Assembly (NCBI RefSeq): GCF_000372845.1
Contig: NZ_KB889963.1
Coordinates: forward strand, 3,244,304 to 3,308,303
Length of the DNA stretch: 64,000 nt
From: Methylocystis rosea SV97
GTDB taxonomy: Bacteria > Pseudomonadota > Alphaproteobacteria > Rhizobiales > Beijerinckiaceae
Direction of reading: 5' to 3'
Part shown: piece after piece, positions 8,598-17,739 of the stretch
Layout of the letters: each line of letters starts with the position of its first letter
Position numbering within the stretch: position 1 is the stretch's first letter
Made by a program: the position numbers and the translations under genes
Notes under the pieces: generated by a model
Seen by the model: the letters and a program-made list of their open reading frames with translations, nothing else
Told to the model about the DNA's origin: nothing
Databases searched by the model: none

Positions 8598-8658
8598 TCC
8601 AACATTTAGATTGAGCGACGCCTATCGATCACATGATCCCATGCGATCGGGAAGCGCT

Positions 8659-9756
8659 CTAAGCGGATTGATCGAGTTTGCGCGATGGCCGCGCCAATGA
8701 TTGCTGAGGCGTCGCGCGGCGGCGCGTCAGCGCACCCGGATCTTCTCGCGCGGCACGGCGTGAAATTTCGCGCTCCGATCGCGCCGCGCCAGTCATTGCG
8801 CCCACGATGCGCGCCGCCGCACGCTGCGGCGTCGAGCGCATTACGCCGAGCAACGCCTGAACGACCTCGGCGTCACGGGCAACGCCAGGCTCGGCGCAAA
8901 GAAAGATGCGCGTCGCCGATTCGAGCGGGACGCCGATCGCGTTGAGCGCCAGAGCGAGCGCCTCCCCGAGATGATCGACGACAAGCGCGCGCGCCCGTTC
9001 CTTTCGGCACTCGAGCGCCTCCGAGAGGAGAGCGGCCATCGCGTTGCGATCATGGCGTTGCGCCGCGGCTTCCAGTTTCTCGACGAAAGCGCTGTCGGCG
9101 CGAAGCGGCGCTTCGGTCGCGCCGCTCGCCAATATTTGGCGGCAGGCGTTGAGCACGATCGCCGTGCGCTCGAGCCGGTTCGCCGCAAGGAAAAGCGGTT
9201 CTGGGTCGAGATCAAGATCGTCGCGGTCGAGCAACATGCGCGCAAGCGTCAGATCATCGCGCGCCGCCACGACCAGTGCGCGCCTGGACGCCGAATCGAA
9301 ATGCGCAGCGAGATTGCCGGCGAGCCCACGAAGCACTTCGCCCTCGCGGCGTGAGGCAAGCGCCAGCATCGTCTCCCGATCGAGGTCGCGGCGGCGGGCG
9401 ACGGCCGCCGCGAATTGCGCCGGCCCCTGCTCGGCGGTGGCGATCATGTCCCGCTGCGCGAGCTTAGGCGCGAATTGAAAGGCAAGCGCGGCCGCAGCGC
9501 CGCCCTTATCGAAAAGACGCGCGAAAATCGAGGCGGGCGTTTCCCGATGGAAGCAGAGCGGCAGCGCCGCACGGGCTACTGTTTCTGCATCGACAATGTC
9601 GATGAGCCCGAGCGCGAGCTGTTCGAACTGCCGGATGTCGGCCGTCGGATGCATCGATCGCTCGACAAATTGATCGACGACCGCTCGAAGCAGCGAAGCG
9701 TCGACCATCCGACGCTGTTCTCTATCGGCGCCCATCACTTCACCACTCGAACCCAT
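8659..9756 (-). CDS. DUF2336 domain protein (HEAT-like alpha-helical)
   Basis: About 365 residues, nearly all predicted alpha-helical, with repeated short helical pairs such as LPLCFHRETPASIFARLFDKG and RREGEVLRGLAGNLAAHFD. This fits the DUF2336 family, an uncharacterised HEAT-like group common in Alphaproteobacteria. No signal peptide, membrane helix or catalytic motif is visible, so a scaffolding or protein-binding role is a guess. The start is uncertain: ATG at 9756, TTG at 9762 and ATG at 9735 are all possible and none has a good ribosome-binding site. The gene is convergent with the DUF1491 gene. Confidence 0.7.
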   Translation of the reverse strand: MGSSGEVMGADREQRRMVDASLLRAVVDQFVERSMHPTADIRQFEQLALGLIDIVDAETVARAALPLCFHRETPASIFARLFDKGGAAAALAFQFAPKLAQRDMIATAEQGPAQFAAAVARRRDLDRETMLALASRREGEVLRGLAGNLAAHFDSASRRALVVAARDDLTLARMLLDRDDLDLDPEPLFLAANRLERTAIVLNACRQILASGATEAPLRADSAFVEKLEAAAQRHDRNAMAALLSEALECRKERARALVVDHLGEALALALNAIGVPLESATRIFLCAEPGVARDAEVVQALLGVMRSTPQRAAARIVGAMTGAARSEREISRRAAREDPGALTRRRATPQQSLARPSRKLDQSA

Positions 9757-9872
9757 ACGCAACTTGCAGAAAATTTAGCATCCGGTCGTTGACGGAGCAT
9801 TAACCCTCGCCAATTCCTAATCGTTAAGGACGGCTGATTCATCGTCGGCGGAACGAGCTTGGAGAAATCGCC

Positions 9873-10082
9873 ATGGGGAAGGTCATCGCCTTCCAGCCGC
9901 GCACGAGAGCGGCGTCGAAACGCCGCGAGGCGCCCGAACGCGACGCACAGATCCTGTTCTTTCTCGGCGTGCGCTATGTGCGGATGGACGACGCCCTCGT
10001 CAATCCGCAGGAGAAGCCCGCTCCGGAGTCCTGCGGCGCGCCGCCGGGCGGCGGCAAGCGCAGGCGCCGGGTCCGCGCCTGA
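9873..10082 (+). CDS. Small basic protein, function unknown
   Basis: A 69-residue protein, strongly basic at both ends (PRTRAASKRREAPERD; GGGKRRRRVRA) with a hydrophobic centre (AQILFFLGVRYVRMDD). The ATG at 9873 has GGAG upstream at proper spacing, which supports translation. The VIAFQPR start is shared by many short hypothetical proteins of Hyphomicrobiales. It sits between a divergent DUF2336 gene and a convergent CAP-domain gene that ends 3 bp away. Function is unknown. Confidence 0.55.
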   Translation: MGKVIAFQPRTRAASKRREAPERDAQILFFLGVRYVRMDDALVNPQEKPAPESCGAPPGGGKRRRRVRA

Positions 10083-10084
10083 CC

Positions 10085-10609
10085 TCAGTCGGCAAGAACG
10101 AGCGCCCAATAGACCTTATATTTCGCCCCGGCCGCGTACGCCGTCGCGATGCCCATCCGTTTCACGCGCTTGTCCAGCATGCGCGCATTATGCGGCGCGG
10201 AATCGCGCCAGCCGGAAAAAGCTTCCGCCAGCGTGCGGTAGCCCGCCGATACATTCTCCACGGCCGCCGGCGTTTGAATGCCGGCGCCTGCGAGGCGGTC
10301 GCCGAGTTCGCCGCGCGCCGCAAGATCGCCGCTTTGCGCCATGTCCCGCGCCTGCGCCTCCGCGACGCGCTCCAGTCCGTCATCCAGGGTCAGAGCGCCG
10401 AGCCCGCTGTTGCGTCGATAAAGCGAGATCATGTCGCGCGCGGTCACGGGATCGACGTGCGCGCCGGCCGCCGCCAGAGAGCGATACATCGGCGGCTCCG
10501 GCCCGGTCACCCTGGGCGCAGGCTCTTGCGCGGCGTTGCAGCCGGCAAGCGCGCCGAGCGCCAGGAGAGTGGCGATGCGGAGAGGAGACAACAAAGACAT
10601 CGAGCGCAT
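10085..10609 (-). CDS. CAP-superfamily (SCP-like) lipoprotein
   Basis: A 174-residue exported protein. The N-terminal hydrophobic stretch ends in LALGALAGC, a lipobox, so the mature protein is probably lipidated on Cys and held in the inner or outer membrane. The rest is a CAP/SCP domain: LYRRNSGLGALTLDDGLERVAEAQARDMA, then VSAGYRTLAEAFSGWRDSAPHNARML, and a final YWALVLA strand. CAP domains in bacteria have varied, mostly unassigned functions. The start at 10609 has GAGG six bases upstream; an ATG at 10621 lies four codons further out. It would be a substrate of the Lgt enzyme encoded at 39.7 kb. Confidence 0.82.
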   Translation of the reverse strand: MRSMSLLSPLRIATLLALGALAGCNAAQEPAPRVTGPEPPMYRSLAAAGAHVDPVTARDMISLYRRNSGLGALTLDDGLERVAEAQARDMAQSGDLAARGELGDRLAGAGIQTPAAVENVSAGYRTLAEAFSGWRDSAPHNARMLDKRVKRMGIATAYAAGAKYKVYWALVLAD

Positions 10610-10648
10610 CTCGCGCCTCATTCTTTGAGAAACAATGAATGGCAGGAA

Positions 10649-13324
10649 TTACTTTGCTTGCGCATCGTCCGGGCTCGCAGCGTCCTCCTTAGAGTCGTAG
10701 GACCGTTCGGTGCGCTCATCTTCGCTCTTGACGCCCGCCAGATTGGCTTCGATCGCCAGCGCGCTCGCGACGGCCGCTGCGGCCAGCTTGTCGAGTTCGG
10801 GAATGTTGACGATTGTCGGCGGCGGCGGCGAAGCCGCCGGACCGATCGAGATTCCGGCGTCGTGGAGGCGCTCATAGAGATCGAAGTGCAGGTCGCTGCG
10901 CACGCGCGCGGACTGCTCGACATCCTCGACGTAGCACCAGAGCTCGAATTTAAAGATATTCGCCTCCATGCCGAGGAACATCACCTGCGGCGCGGGTATC
11001 CGCAAAACGCTTTCCTGCGCGCGCGCCGCCGCAAGAAGAATGTCGCGCATTCTTTCCGGATCGACGCCGACATGCGGCGAAATGGCGATCTTGATGCGGC
11101 CGACCTTGTCGCCGCGCAGCCAGTTCTTCACGACGCCCGCGACGAGATTCGAATTCGGCACGATCATCGTCGCGCGATCGAAGGTCTCGATTTCGGTGGA
11201 GCGGACATTGATGCGTTTGACATAGCCCTGCTCGTCGCCGACCACGACCCAGTCGCCGACGCGAATGGCGCGCTCCCACAGCAGGATGAGGCCGGAGACG
11301 AAATTGTTGACGATCGATTGCAGGCCAAAGCCGATGCCGACCGAGAGCGCGCCGGCGACGATCGCGAGTTTTTCGAACCCGAGCCCGACATAGGACAGTG
11401 CGAGCGCCGCCGCGAAAATGAAGCCGGCGTAGCCAAGCGTCGCGCTTATGGAGTTGCGCAAACCGAGATCGAGCCGGGTGAGCGGCAAAAAACGCGCGTC
11501 AAGCCAGCGCCGCAGCCCCTGCGTTGCGGCGAGCGCCGCAGCGAAGAGCAGCATCGCCACAAGCGCGCTTGAAGGAGAGATCGTGACGTCGCCGATCTTG
11601 AAGGAAACGAACGCCGAGCGAATATTGCCCAGGAAATCGCCCGACTCATAGCCGAGCGGCGCAAGCGCCACCAACGCCGCCGCGAGGAAACAGAGCAGCG
11701 TGACAATGCCGGACAGGAGCACGGCGAGCGGCGCGAGCTGCTCACGGCGCACGCCAAGACCGGTGATCATTTTACGACCGAGGAAACTCGTCGGCGCAAG
11801 CGACGCCTCGATGCCGCCGCGCGAAAGGGTGACGACGACATACAGAATGGCGATGACCGCCGCCGTCCAGCCGATCTGCAGGATGACGAAATTAGCGAAA
11901 GTGACGTAGCCGGCCGCGCACGCTCCAACGAGCACGAGCAGGATAAGAGCGCCGAAGAAGCGCGCGGCGCTCATCCAGTCGCGGCCCTCGGGGGTGGCGA
12001 CGGCGGCGCCGTCCTCGACTTCGACTCGGCTTGGCAGATTGAAGAGCGCGATAGCGATGAGCGCCGCGACGATCATAACGCCGAGGCCGCGCGTCACGAT
12101 CACGATAGGAAGCCCCCCCTGCACGGACTCTTCCAACTGCTCGAGGAAACGCGCCGCGGAAAGAGTCACCGCAGCCAGCGTGACGAGTTGCGTGAGACGT
12201 TTCGCAAGCCGATCGCCCGGATCAATCAGCCGCCAGTTCGGATGCGCGGGAGCAAGAACCGCGCGCGCGATGGCGTAGGCGAAGGCGATGCGCGCCACAC
12301 CCTCGACAAAGCGTCGCCAGATCGGTTCGAGCGCGCCGTCGATAAGATCATAGGCGTCGAAGGCGAGGCTTAACGCGCCGACCGCCGCAACCGGCACGGC
12401 CGCGATGACGAGCGCCGTCCATCCGGCGGCGGCCGCCTTGCGCAAAGGCGTCGGAGCAGACTCGTCCTCCGAACGCCGGACGACGCGTCGCGCCATGAAG
12501 AGCGCCAAGGCGACGCTCGCTGCGATCAGAAAAATTACGGCCAAAAACTGCGCGCGTCGACCATTGTTGACGCGATCTACGACGTTCGCCGTTCGATCGG
12601 AAAGAAAGGTCGCAGAATCGCTGATCACGGCGGGCGCCCCGTCGAGCGCGGCGCGCCACAGCGAAGGCGAGAATAGACCGTCCGTGCGCAGAAAGAGATT
12701 CTTCGCAAAGAGCCCGCGCTGGCGCGCGACAATCGTGACGGCGACCTGCCGCGTCTCGAGCAACATGGCGCGCGCGCGTTTGAGAGTCGCGTCGACCGCG
12801 TCGTACAGGCGACGCTGCTCTTGGAGTTCGGCGTCAGCGCTGACGCGCGCGGCGGCGTCGGCGGATTCGGGCCCGTTCGGCGTCGCTTCGGGCGCCGGGA
12901 CCGGCGGCCCTCTCGCCGGCGGCGGCTTCGCGACGCCGTTCTTTACAGCAGGTTTGGCCTGGGGCTTGGACTCCGCCGGCTTCTCGGGCGCTTTCGGAGC
13001 CTCTTTTGGCGGCTCCTGGGGTTTTGCGGCGGCGGGCGCAAGCTCCTTCAACCGCGCATCGATCGCGGCAAGACGCGGCGTCAGCTTTTCGATCGTTTCC
13101 TCGAGTTCGTGCGGCAAGGGTTCTATACGCGCGCGCAGACTGCGCAGCGCGGCGTCGGAAAGCTCGGGCTGCTCAAGCGTCTTCTGCACCTCGTCCAGCG
13201 TGGCGCGCGCGCGATCGAGACGCGCGTTGAACTGCTCGATCGAAGCCGGGGCTTCGTCGGCGCGCAGCCCGGGGGCGGCGAGCGTCGCAATCAGGATGGC
13301 GATCAGGAGCGTCAGTTTGCGCAC
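10649..13324 (-). CDS. Large MscS-family mechanosensitive channel with DUF3772 domain
   Basis: An 891-residue inner-membrane protein. It has a signal peptide (about 1-22), a periplasmic helical DUF3772-like region, a Pro/Lys/Ala-rich linker around 95-150, then about ten membrane helices from residue 260 on. The MscS pore helix and beta domain follow at about 640-740 (LSVGIGFGLQSIVNNFVSG, then RVGDWVVVGDEQGYVKRINV), and a charged cytoplasmic tail ends the protein. It resembles the KefA/MscK-like large channels that release solutes on hypo-osmotic shock. Translation starts at GTG 13324 behind AAGGA; a nearby ATG is out of frame. It stands alone between the CAP and KamA genes. Confidence 0.88.
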   Translation of the reverse strand: MRKLTLLIAILIATLAAPGLRADEAPASIEQFNARLDRARATLDEVQKTLEQPELSDAALRSLRARIEPLPHELEETIEKLTPRLAAIDARLKELAPAAAKPQEPPKEAPKAPEKPAESKPQAKPAVKNGVAKPPPARGPPVPAPEATPNGPESADAAARVSADAELQEQRRLYDAVDATLKRARAMLLETRQVAVTIVARQRGLFAKNLFLRTDGLFSPSLWRAALDGAPAVISDSATFLSDRTANVVDRVNNGRRAQFLAVIFLIAASVALALFMARRVVRRSEDESAPTPLRKAAAAGWTALVIAAVPVAAVGALSLAFDAYDLIDGALEPIWRRFVEGVARIAFAYAIARAVLAPAHPNWRLIDPGDRLAKRLTQLVTLAAVTLSAARFLEQLEESVQGGLPIVIVTRGLGVMIVAALIAIALFNLPSRVEVEDGAAVATPEGRDWMSAARFFGALILLVLVGACAAGYVTFANFVILQIGWTAAVIAILYVVVTLSRGGIEASLAPTSFLGRKMITGLGVRREQLAPLAVLLSGIVTLLCFLAAALVALAPLGYESGDFLGNIRSAFVSFKIGDVTISPSSALVAMLLFAAALAATQGLRRWLDARFLPLTRLDLGLRNSISATLGYAGFIFAAALALSYVGLGFEKLAIVAGALSVGIGFGLQSIVNNFVSGLILLWERAIRVGDWVVVGDEQGYVKRINVRSTEIETFDRATMIVPNSNLVAGVVKNWLRGDKVGRIKIAISPHVGVDPERMRDILLAAARAQESVLRIPAPQVMFLGMEANIFKFELWCYVEDVEQSARVRSDLHFDLYERLHDAGISIGPAASPPPPTIVNIPELDKLAAAAVASALAIEANLAGVKSEDERTERSYDSKEDAASPDDAQAK

Positions 13325-13382
13325 ATGCGTTCCTTGGGTGGAGCGAGCCGATCAAATCGGTTTCGAACACGCGGGCGAAAGG

Positions 13383-14477
13383 TCAATCTTGCGGCGGTTC
13401 GAGTTCGTCGAGGTAGGACCGCTCGTCGCCGTTCCGGTCGACCACGGTCCATCCCCCCTGCCCGTCCGGCGCCGCGGCGCCCTCGGCGACCCGCACCTTG
13501 CCGAACCCGCCGGGAATGTCGAGCACATAGGCCGGCAGCGCAACGCTGGTCACGCGACGCGAGAGCTCTGCGTAGATTCGCCTGCCCGCCGCGAGGCTGA
13601 GCCGAAAATGCGCGGTCCCCGGCGCGAGATCTGGATGGTGCAGATAATAGGGCCGAACGCCCAAACCTGCCAAATCGCGCATCAACCGCTCCAAGACGTC
13701 GACGTTGTCATTGACGCCTTTGAGCAGCACGGTCTGGGAGAGAAGGACTGCGCCTGCCTCGCGCAACTGGGCGATCGCCGCGCGCGCCGACTCGGTCAAT
13801 TCGCGCGCATGATTGACATGCAAGGCGATGAGCAGCGTCTTGCCGCTTTCGCGAAGCGCGGCAAGCCGATCGCGCGTCACGAGATCGGGCGCGACCGTCG
13901 GCGCGCGCGTGTGGACGCGTAACAGCTGCGCGTGCGGGATCTCGGCAAGCCGGCGCGACACGGCGCCGAGTCGACGCGCCGACAGCATCAAGGGATCGCC
14001 GCCGGTGAGGATCACTTCGAAAATCTGCGGTCGCCGCGCGATGTAGTCGAGCGCCGCCGCGACGTGACGCTCGGGCAGCAGATCGCCTTTGCCGCGACCG
14101 ACCGTCTCGCGCCGGAAACAAAAACGGCAGTAGACCGGACAGACGGACAGCAGCTTTAGGAGCACGCGGTCGGGATAGCGATGCACGAGCCCCGGAAGCG
14201 GCGAATGCGCGTCGTCGCCGATGGGATCGGCGCGTTCCTGCGGCGTCGTCGCGGCCTCGCGAAGATCGGGGATAAATTGCCGCGCAATCGGATCATTCGG
14301 ATCGTCGGGGTCGATCAGCGCCACGATCTCCGGCGTAACGGCGATGCTGTAGCGCTGCGCCACCTGATCGAGACCGTTGACCTCGCTTATGAGGCGCGCG
14401 TCAACCAGATCGGCAAGCGAGGTAAGCGTGCGCGACGGCGCGCGAATGAGCGCAGCCGCGTCTTGGTCCAGCGGCAC
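13383..14477 (-). CDS. KamA-family radical SAM protein (lysine 2,3-aminomutase-like, EpmB-type)
   Basis: A 364-residue radical SAM enzyme. Cys113, Cys117 and Cys120 in CPVYCRFCFRRE form the CxxxCxxC that binds the [4Fe-4S] cluster; ILTGGDPLML follows as the family GGDPL motif. The length and the DPxDPIARQFIPD segment near residues 58-72 fit the short KamA/EpmB branch, whose best-known member converts alpha-lysine to beta-lysine for EF-P modification. Neither efp nor epmA is in this window, so that role is unproved. I start at GTG 14477 with GGAG six bases upstream; the open frame beyond it only translates a palindromic repeat. Confidence 0.82.
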   Translation of the reverse strand: MPLDQDAAALIRAPSRTLTSLADLVDARLISEVNGLDQVAQRYSIAVTPEIVALIDPDDPNDPIARQFIPDLREAATTPQERADPIGDDAHSPLPGLVHRYPDRVLLKLLSVCPVYCRFCFRRETVGRGKGDLLPERHVAAALDYIARRPQIFEVILTGGDPLMLSARRLGAVSRRLAEIPHAQLLRVHTRAPTVAPDLVTRDRLAALRESGKTLLIALHVNHARELTESARAAIAQLREAGAVLLSQTVLLKGVNDNVDVLERLMRDLAGLGVRPYYLHHPDLAPGTAHFRLSLAAGRRIYAELSRRVTSVALPAYVLDIPGGFGKVRVAEGAAAPDGQGGWTVVDRNGDERSYLDELEPPQD

Positions 14478-14497
14478 GCGTTTCTCCGCCGCGCAAT

Positions 14498-14609
14498 CTC
14501 CCTCTCTCCCGCGCAGCGGGGGAGAGTTGTAGAGGGGGCGATGCGGTTTGCGCTCGGCTCGAATATATTCCCCCTCCCTTTCCCTGCCCCGCTGCGCGGG
14601 AGAGGGAGG
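14498..14609. repeat. Inverted pair of CTCCCTCTCCCGCGCAGCGGG units
   Basis: The unit at 14498-14520 and the unit at 14588-14609 are reverse complements over about 20 bp with one indel, and each contains its own CCCGC(n)GCGGG hairpin. They flank about 67 bp with an AT-rich stretch (CGAATATATTC). The element lies between kamA and argG, both on the minus strand. Confidence 0.72.
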
Positions 14610-14647
14610 CGTCAAGCGTTCCGCGAAAAAATCATCCGCGCGGTTCG

Positions 14648-15886
14648 TTATTGCTTCGCCCCCCGCGCGGCGCGCTTGGCCAGCGTGCGCAGCCGCAGGG
14701 CGTTGAGCTTGATGAAGCCTTCCGCGTCGCGCTGGTCGTAGGTTCCGCCTTCTTCGAAAGTGACAAGGTCCTGATCGTAAAGAGACCAGGGGCTTTCGCG
14801 ACCGACGAGCGTCGCCGAGCCCTTGTAGAGCTTGATGCGCACGCGGCCCGTGACATGCTCCTGGCTCTTGTCGATCGCGGCCTGCAGCATCTCGCGCTCC
14901 GGCGCGAACCAGAAGCCGTTATAGATCAGTTCGGCGTAGCGCGGCATCAGCTCGTCTTTGAGATGCGCGGCGCCGCGGTCGAGCGTCAGGCTTTCGATTC
15001 CGCGGTGCGCGACAAGCAGAATCGCGCCGCCGGGCGTTTCATACATGCCACGCGACTTCATGCCGACGAAGCGGTTTTCGACGAGATCCAATCGCCCGAT
15101 GCCGTGAAGACGTCCGAGATCATTGAGCTTGGCGAGGAGCGCCGCAGGCGAAAGCGTGACGCCATCCACCGCGACGGCGTCGCCTTTTTCGAAGTCGATC
15201 GTGACATATTGCGCCGCGTCCGGCGCATCTTCGGGATCGCCGGTGCGCGAATAGACGTAATCGGGCGTCTCGTTAGTCGGATCTTCGAGCACCTTGCCTT
15301 CCGAAGACGTGTGCAGAAGATTGGCGTCGGTCGAAAACGGCGCTTCGCCGCGCTTATCCTTGGCGATCGGGATCTGGTTCTTTTCGGCGAAGGCGATGAG
15401 ATCGGCGCGCGAGACGAAGTCCCATTCGCGCCACGGCGCGATCACGGTGATATCGGGCTCAAGCGCGTAATAGCCGAGTTCGAACCGCACCTGGTCGTTG
15501 CCCTTGCCGGTCGCGCCATGGCAGACCGCGTCGGCGCCCATTTTGCGCGCGATCTCGATCTGCTTCTTGGCGATGAGCGGGCGCGCGATCGAGGTGCCAA
15601 GCAGATAAAGCCCCTCATATTGAGCGTTGGCGCGGAACATCGGGAAGACGTAATCGCGCACGAATTCTTCGCGCAGATCTTCGATGAAGATGTTTTCAGG
15701 CTTGACGCCCAGAAGCAGCGCCTTCTCGCGCGCGGGCTCGAGCTCCTCGCCCTGACCAAGATCGGCGGTGAAGGTGATGACTTCCGCGCCATAGGTCGTC
15801 TGGAGCCATTTCAAAATGATCGAGGTGTCGAGCCCCCCGGAATAGGCGAGGACGACGCGTTTGATTTCTTTTTTCTGGCGGGTCAT
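14648..15886 (-). CDS. argG: Argininosuccinate synthase
   Basis: A 412-residue cytoplasmic enzyme that joins citrulline and aspartate using ATP to form argininosuccinate, the penultimate step of arginine synthesis. The N-terminal [10 protein letters not shown] (about residues 14-23) is the PP-loop that binds [22 protein letters not shown] near residue 118 and the [21 protein letters not shown] segment near the C-terminus are family hallmarks. The length is typical. It reads away from the exported-protein gene at 15992 and is followed downstream, beyond a repeat pair, by kamA. No other arginine gene is nearby. Confidence 0.96.
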   Translation of the reverse strand: MTRQKKEIKRVVLAYSGGLDTSIILKWLQTTYGAEVITFTADLGQGEELEPAREKALLLGVKPENIFIEDLREEFVRDYVFPMFRANAQYEGLYLLGTSIARPLIAKKQIEIARKMGADAVCHGATGKGNDQVRFELGYYALEPDITVIAPWREWDFVSRADLIAFAEKNQIPIAKDKRGEAPFSTDANLLHTSSEGKVLEDPTNETPDYVYSRTGDPEDAPDAAQYVTIDFEKGDAVAVDGVTLSPAALLAKLNDLGRLHGIGRLDLVENRFVGMKSRGMYETPGGAILLVAHRGIESLTLDRGAAHLKDELMPRYAELIYNGFWFAPEREMLQAAIDKSQEHVTGRVRIKLYKGSATLVGRESPWSLYDQDLVTFEEGGTYDQRDAEGFIKLNALRLRTLAKRAARGAKQ

Positions 15887-15991
15887 TTTGGCTCTGGCTC
15901 GGCGGGAGGCGATTTGCGCGCGGACTATAGGCGCCGCGGGCCCGAGCGCAAGGCGGCGCGACGCGGCCCAAGTCTGCGCAGGAGGAACGGC

Positions 15992-16477
15992 GTGAAGCGA
16001 ACATTCGCCCTGACGGGCGTCCTTTCTTTTCTGGGGCTATCAGGTCTCTGCGCGCAAACCGACCAGCGCGTCTGGACGCTCGGCGGATTGGAGGAGAAAA
16101 ACGCCGACAGCATCTATCTTGGCTATGGGGTGCCGGAAAGCGACGACAGCCTTGGGAGCTTCACCTGCGCGCCAGGGAGCGGCTTGGTCAAAATCTGGGT
16201 CGCCGAAACAAGCAACAAGCTCAAAGCGGGAGGCAAGACGACGGCGATCTTTTCGGTCGGCGAAAAGACGGCGAAGGTCGCCGGCAAGCTCGTGCCCAAT
16301 GAAGAAGCGGGCGTGCCGAGCTTCGAAGGGAGCCTGCCGGCGAAAGACCCGATCTTCGGGGCGATGGTCGGCGGGGAAACGCTCGACATCGCCGTTGGCG
16401 GAACAAAGCGATCGGCGCCCCTCGCCAACGCAGCGGAGAAATTCAAGAAATTCGCCGCGGCCTGCGCCAAACGCTAA
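15992..16477 (+). CDS. Exported protein of unknown function
   Basis: A 161-residue protein starting at GTG 15992 with a strong GGAGG at 15981-15985. Residues 1-22 form a signal peptide with a basic start, a hydrophobic core ([15 protein letters not shown]) and a CAQ cleavage region. The mature part is a compact mixed-strand domain ([30 protein letters not shown] region) and the last residues include one Cys, with another at about residue 52, which could form a disulfide. The gene lies in a much longer open frame that is antisense to argG; only this last part has a start signal and protein-like composition. I do not recognise the family. The next gene, zur, starts 39 bp later on the same strand. 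Confidence 0.72.
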   Translation: MKRTFALTGVLSFLGLSGLCAQTDQRVWTLGGLEEKNADSIYLGYGVPESDDSLGSFTCAPGSGLVKIWVAETSNKLKAGGKTTAIFSVGEKTAKVAGKLVPNEEAGVPSFEGSLPAKDPIFGAMVGGETLDIAVGGTKRSAPLANAAEKFKKFAAACAKR

Positions 16478-16516
16478 AGCCTCGTTTTTTACGTCGGAGC
16501 CCCCTAAATTGGCGCA

Positions 16517-16948
16517 ATGAGCAGCCATTCGACGAAAAATCCCACACGGTCCAAGGTCGCCGGCCTGACGCCGGCGCGCCGCCGTGCGCTCGACATTCTC
16601 ACGCAAGCGAACCGCCCGGTCGGCGCTTATGAGATGATCGATCTCATGGCCGACGAAGAGGGCAAGCGCCCCGCGCCCGTCTCCGTCTATCGCGCGCTTG
16701 GCTACCTCATGGACAACGGCCTCGCGCATCGGCTTGCGTCAAAAAACGCCTATATCGTCTGCGGCCATGCCCATGAAGCCGAGGAGCCCGTCGTCTTCAT
16801 CATTTGCGAGCAATGCGGCGAGGTGAAAGAGGCGACGTCGCAAGGATTTGCCCGCGAACTCGCGGCTCTCGTCGGAGCGGCGCATTTCAGCGCCCGCACG
16901 CGCGTCGTGGAAATCGCCGGGCGCTGCGCCCGGTGCGAAGGCAAATAG
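16517..16948 (+). CDS. zur: Fur-family transcriptional regulator, Zur-type
   Basis: A 143-residue Fur-superfamily repressor. The N-terminal winged helix (about 15-85) includes LTPARRRALDILTQANRPVGAYEMIDLM and VSVYRALGYLMDNGLAHRLASKNAYI; the C-terminal dimerisation domain contains HAHEAEEPVVFIICEQCGEV. Cys97/Cys100 and Cys137/Cys140 form the structural zinc site. The GAYEMIDLM and N(A)YI segments fit Zur rather than Fur or PerR, so it probably senses zinc and represses zinc-uptake genes. No znuABC genes are here. Two TPM-domain genes follow within 2 bp, suggesting one operon. Confidence 0.88.
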   Translation: MSSHSTKNPTRSKVAGLTPARRRALDILTQANRPVGAYEMIDLMADEEGKRPAPVSVYRALGYLMDNGLAHRLASKNAYIVCGHAHEAEEPVVFIICEQCGEVKEATSQGFARELAALVGAAHFSARTRVVEIAGRCARCEGK

Positions 16949-16950
16949 CC

Positions 16951-17739
16951 ATGGGCGGCGCCGCGCGCTGGCTTGCGCCGCTCTTCTTTCTTGTCGCGTC
17001 GCTCGCCTTCGCGGCGGTGAACTATCCGCTGCTCACTGGTCGGGTGGTTGACCAGGCCGATGTCATTCCGCCGTCCACGAAAAGCGCCATCGAGAGCAAG
17101 CTCAGGGATCTCGAGGATAAATCCGGCATTCAGCTCGTCGTCGCCTCTGTCAATTCGCTGGAGGGCTTGGACGTCGAAACCTACGCCAACGGCCTGTTTC
17201 GCGCGTGGAAGCTCGGCGAAGCAAAAAAGAACAATGGCGTTCTGTTTCTGGTGGCGCCGAGCGAGCGCAAAATGCGCATCGAAGTTGGCTATGGCCTGGA
17301 AGGAACGCTCACCGACGCGCTGTCGAAGATCATTTTGACGAGCGCGGTGGCGCCGCGATTTAAAGCGCGAGACTACGGCGCGGGAATCGAACGCGGCGTC
17401 GAGGGGATTATCGAGGTGCTCTCCGGCGATTCCGCCGAATGGACCAAACGCGCGCGCGGCCCGCAGTCCACGACCTTCGATGAGCTTTCCCCGCTCATTT
17501 TTTTCGCACTGTTTCTGTTCATCGTGGTCTGGATGGCGCGTAGCGCGCGCGGCCGGCAAAGGTACCAGCGGAGTTACAGGCGCGGCGGCCCCCCTTTTAT
17601 CGTCTTGCCCCCGAGCGGCGGGTTCTGGGGGGATGATTCTCGCGGCGGGTGGGGAGGGGGAGGCGGTTTCGGAGACGGCGGCGGGTTTTCCGGCGGCGGC
17701 GGCTCGTCCGGCGGCGGCGGCGCTTCGGGGGATTGGTGA
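16951..17739 (+). CDS. TPM-domain membrane protein with glycine-rich tail
   Basis: A 262-residue protein: signal peptide (about 1-22), TPM (TLP18.3/Psb32/MOLO-1) domain at about 24-150 with the family start LTGRVVDQADVIPP and later NNGVLFLVAPSERKMRIEVGYGLEG, a membrane helix at about 180-198 (LIFFALFLFIVVWMA), and a tail composed almost entirely of Gly, Ser and Phe (from about 225). In the YgcG-like family this tail is common. The domain has been linked to acid phosphatase activity in plants and to membrane-protein repair; the bacterial function is open. It begins 2 bp after zur and its stop overlaps the next start by one base. Confidence 0.88.
   Translation: MGGAARWLAPLFFLVASLAFAAVNYPLLTGRVVDQADVIPPSTKSAIESKLRDLEDKSGIQLVVASVNSLEGLDVETYANGLFRAWKLGEAKKNNGVLFLVAPSERKMRIEVGYGLEGTLTDALSKIILTSAVAPRFKARDYGAGIERGVEGIIEVLSGDSAEWTKRARGPQSTTFDELSPLIFFALFLFIVVWMARSARGRQRYQRSYRRGGPPFIVLPPSGGFWGDDSRGGWGGGGGFGDGGGFSGGGGSSGGGGASGDW

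Noticed and set aside
14478-14615. N-terminal extension of the KamA-like enzyme
   Set aside because: The extra residues come from the palindromic repeat pair. GTG 14477 has a well-placed GGAG.
14651-15980. Long open frame antisense to argG leading into the exported-protein gene
   Set aside because: GC-rich wobble positions keep the opposite frame open. The composition is Arg/Asp-rich without domains, and argG is certain. Only the part from GTG 15992 on has a ribosome-binding site and a signal peptide.
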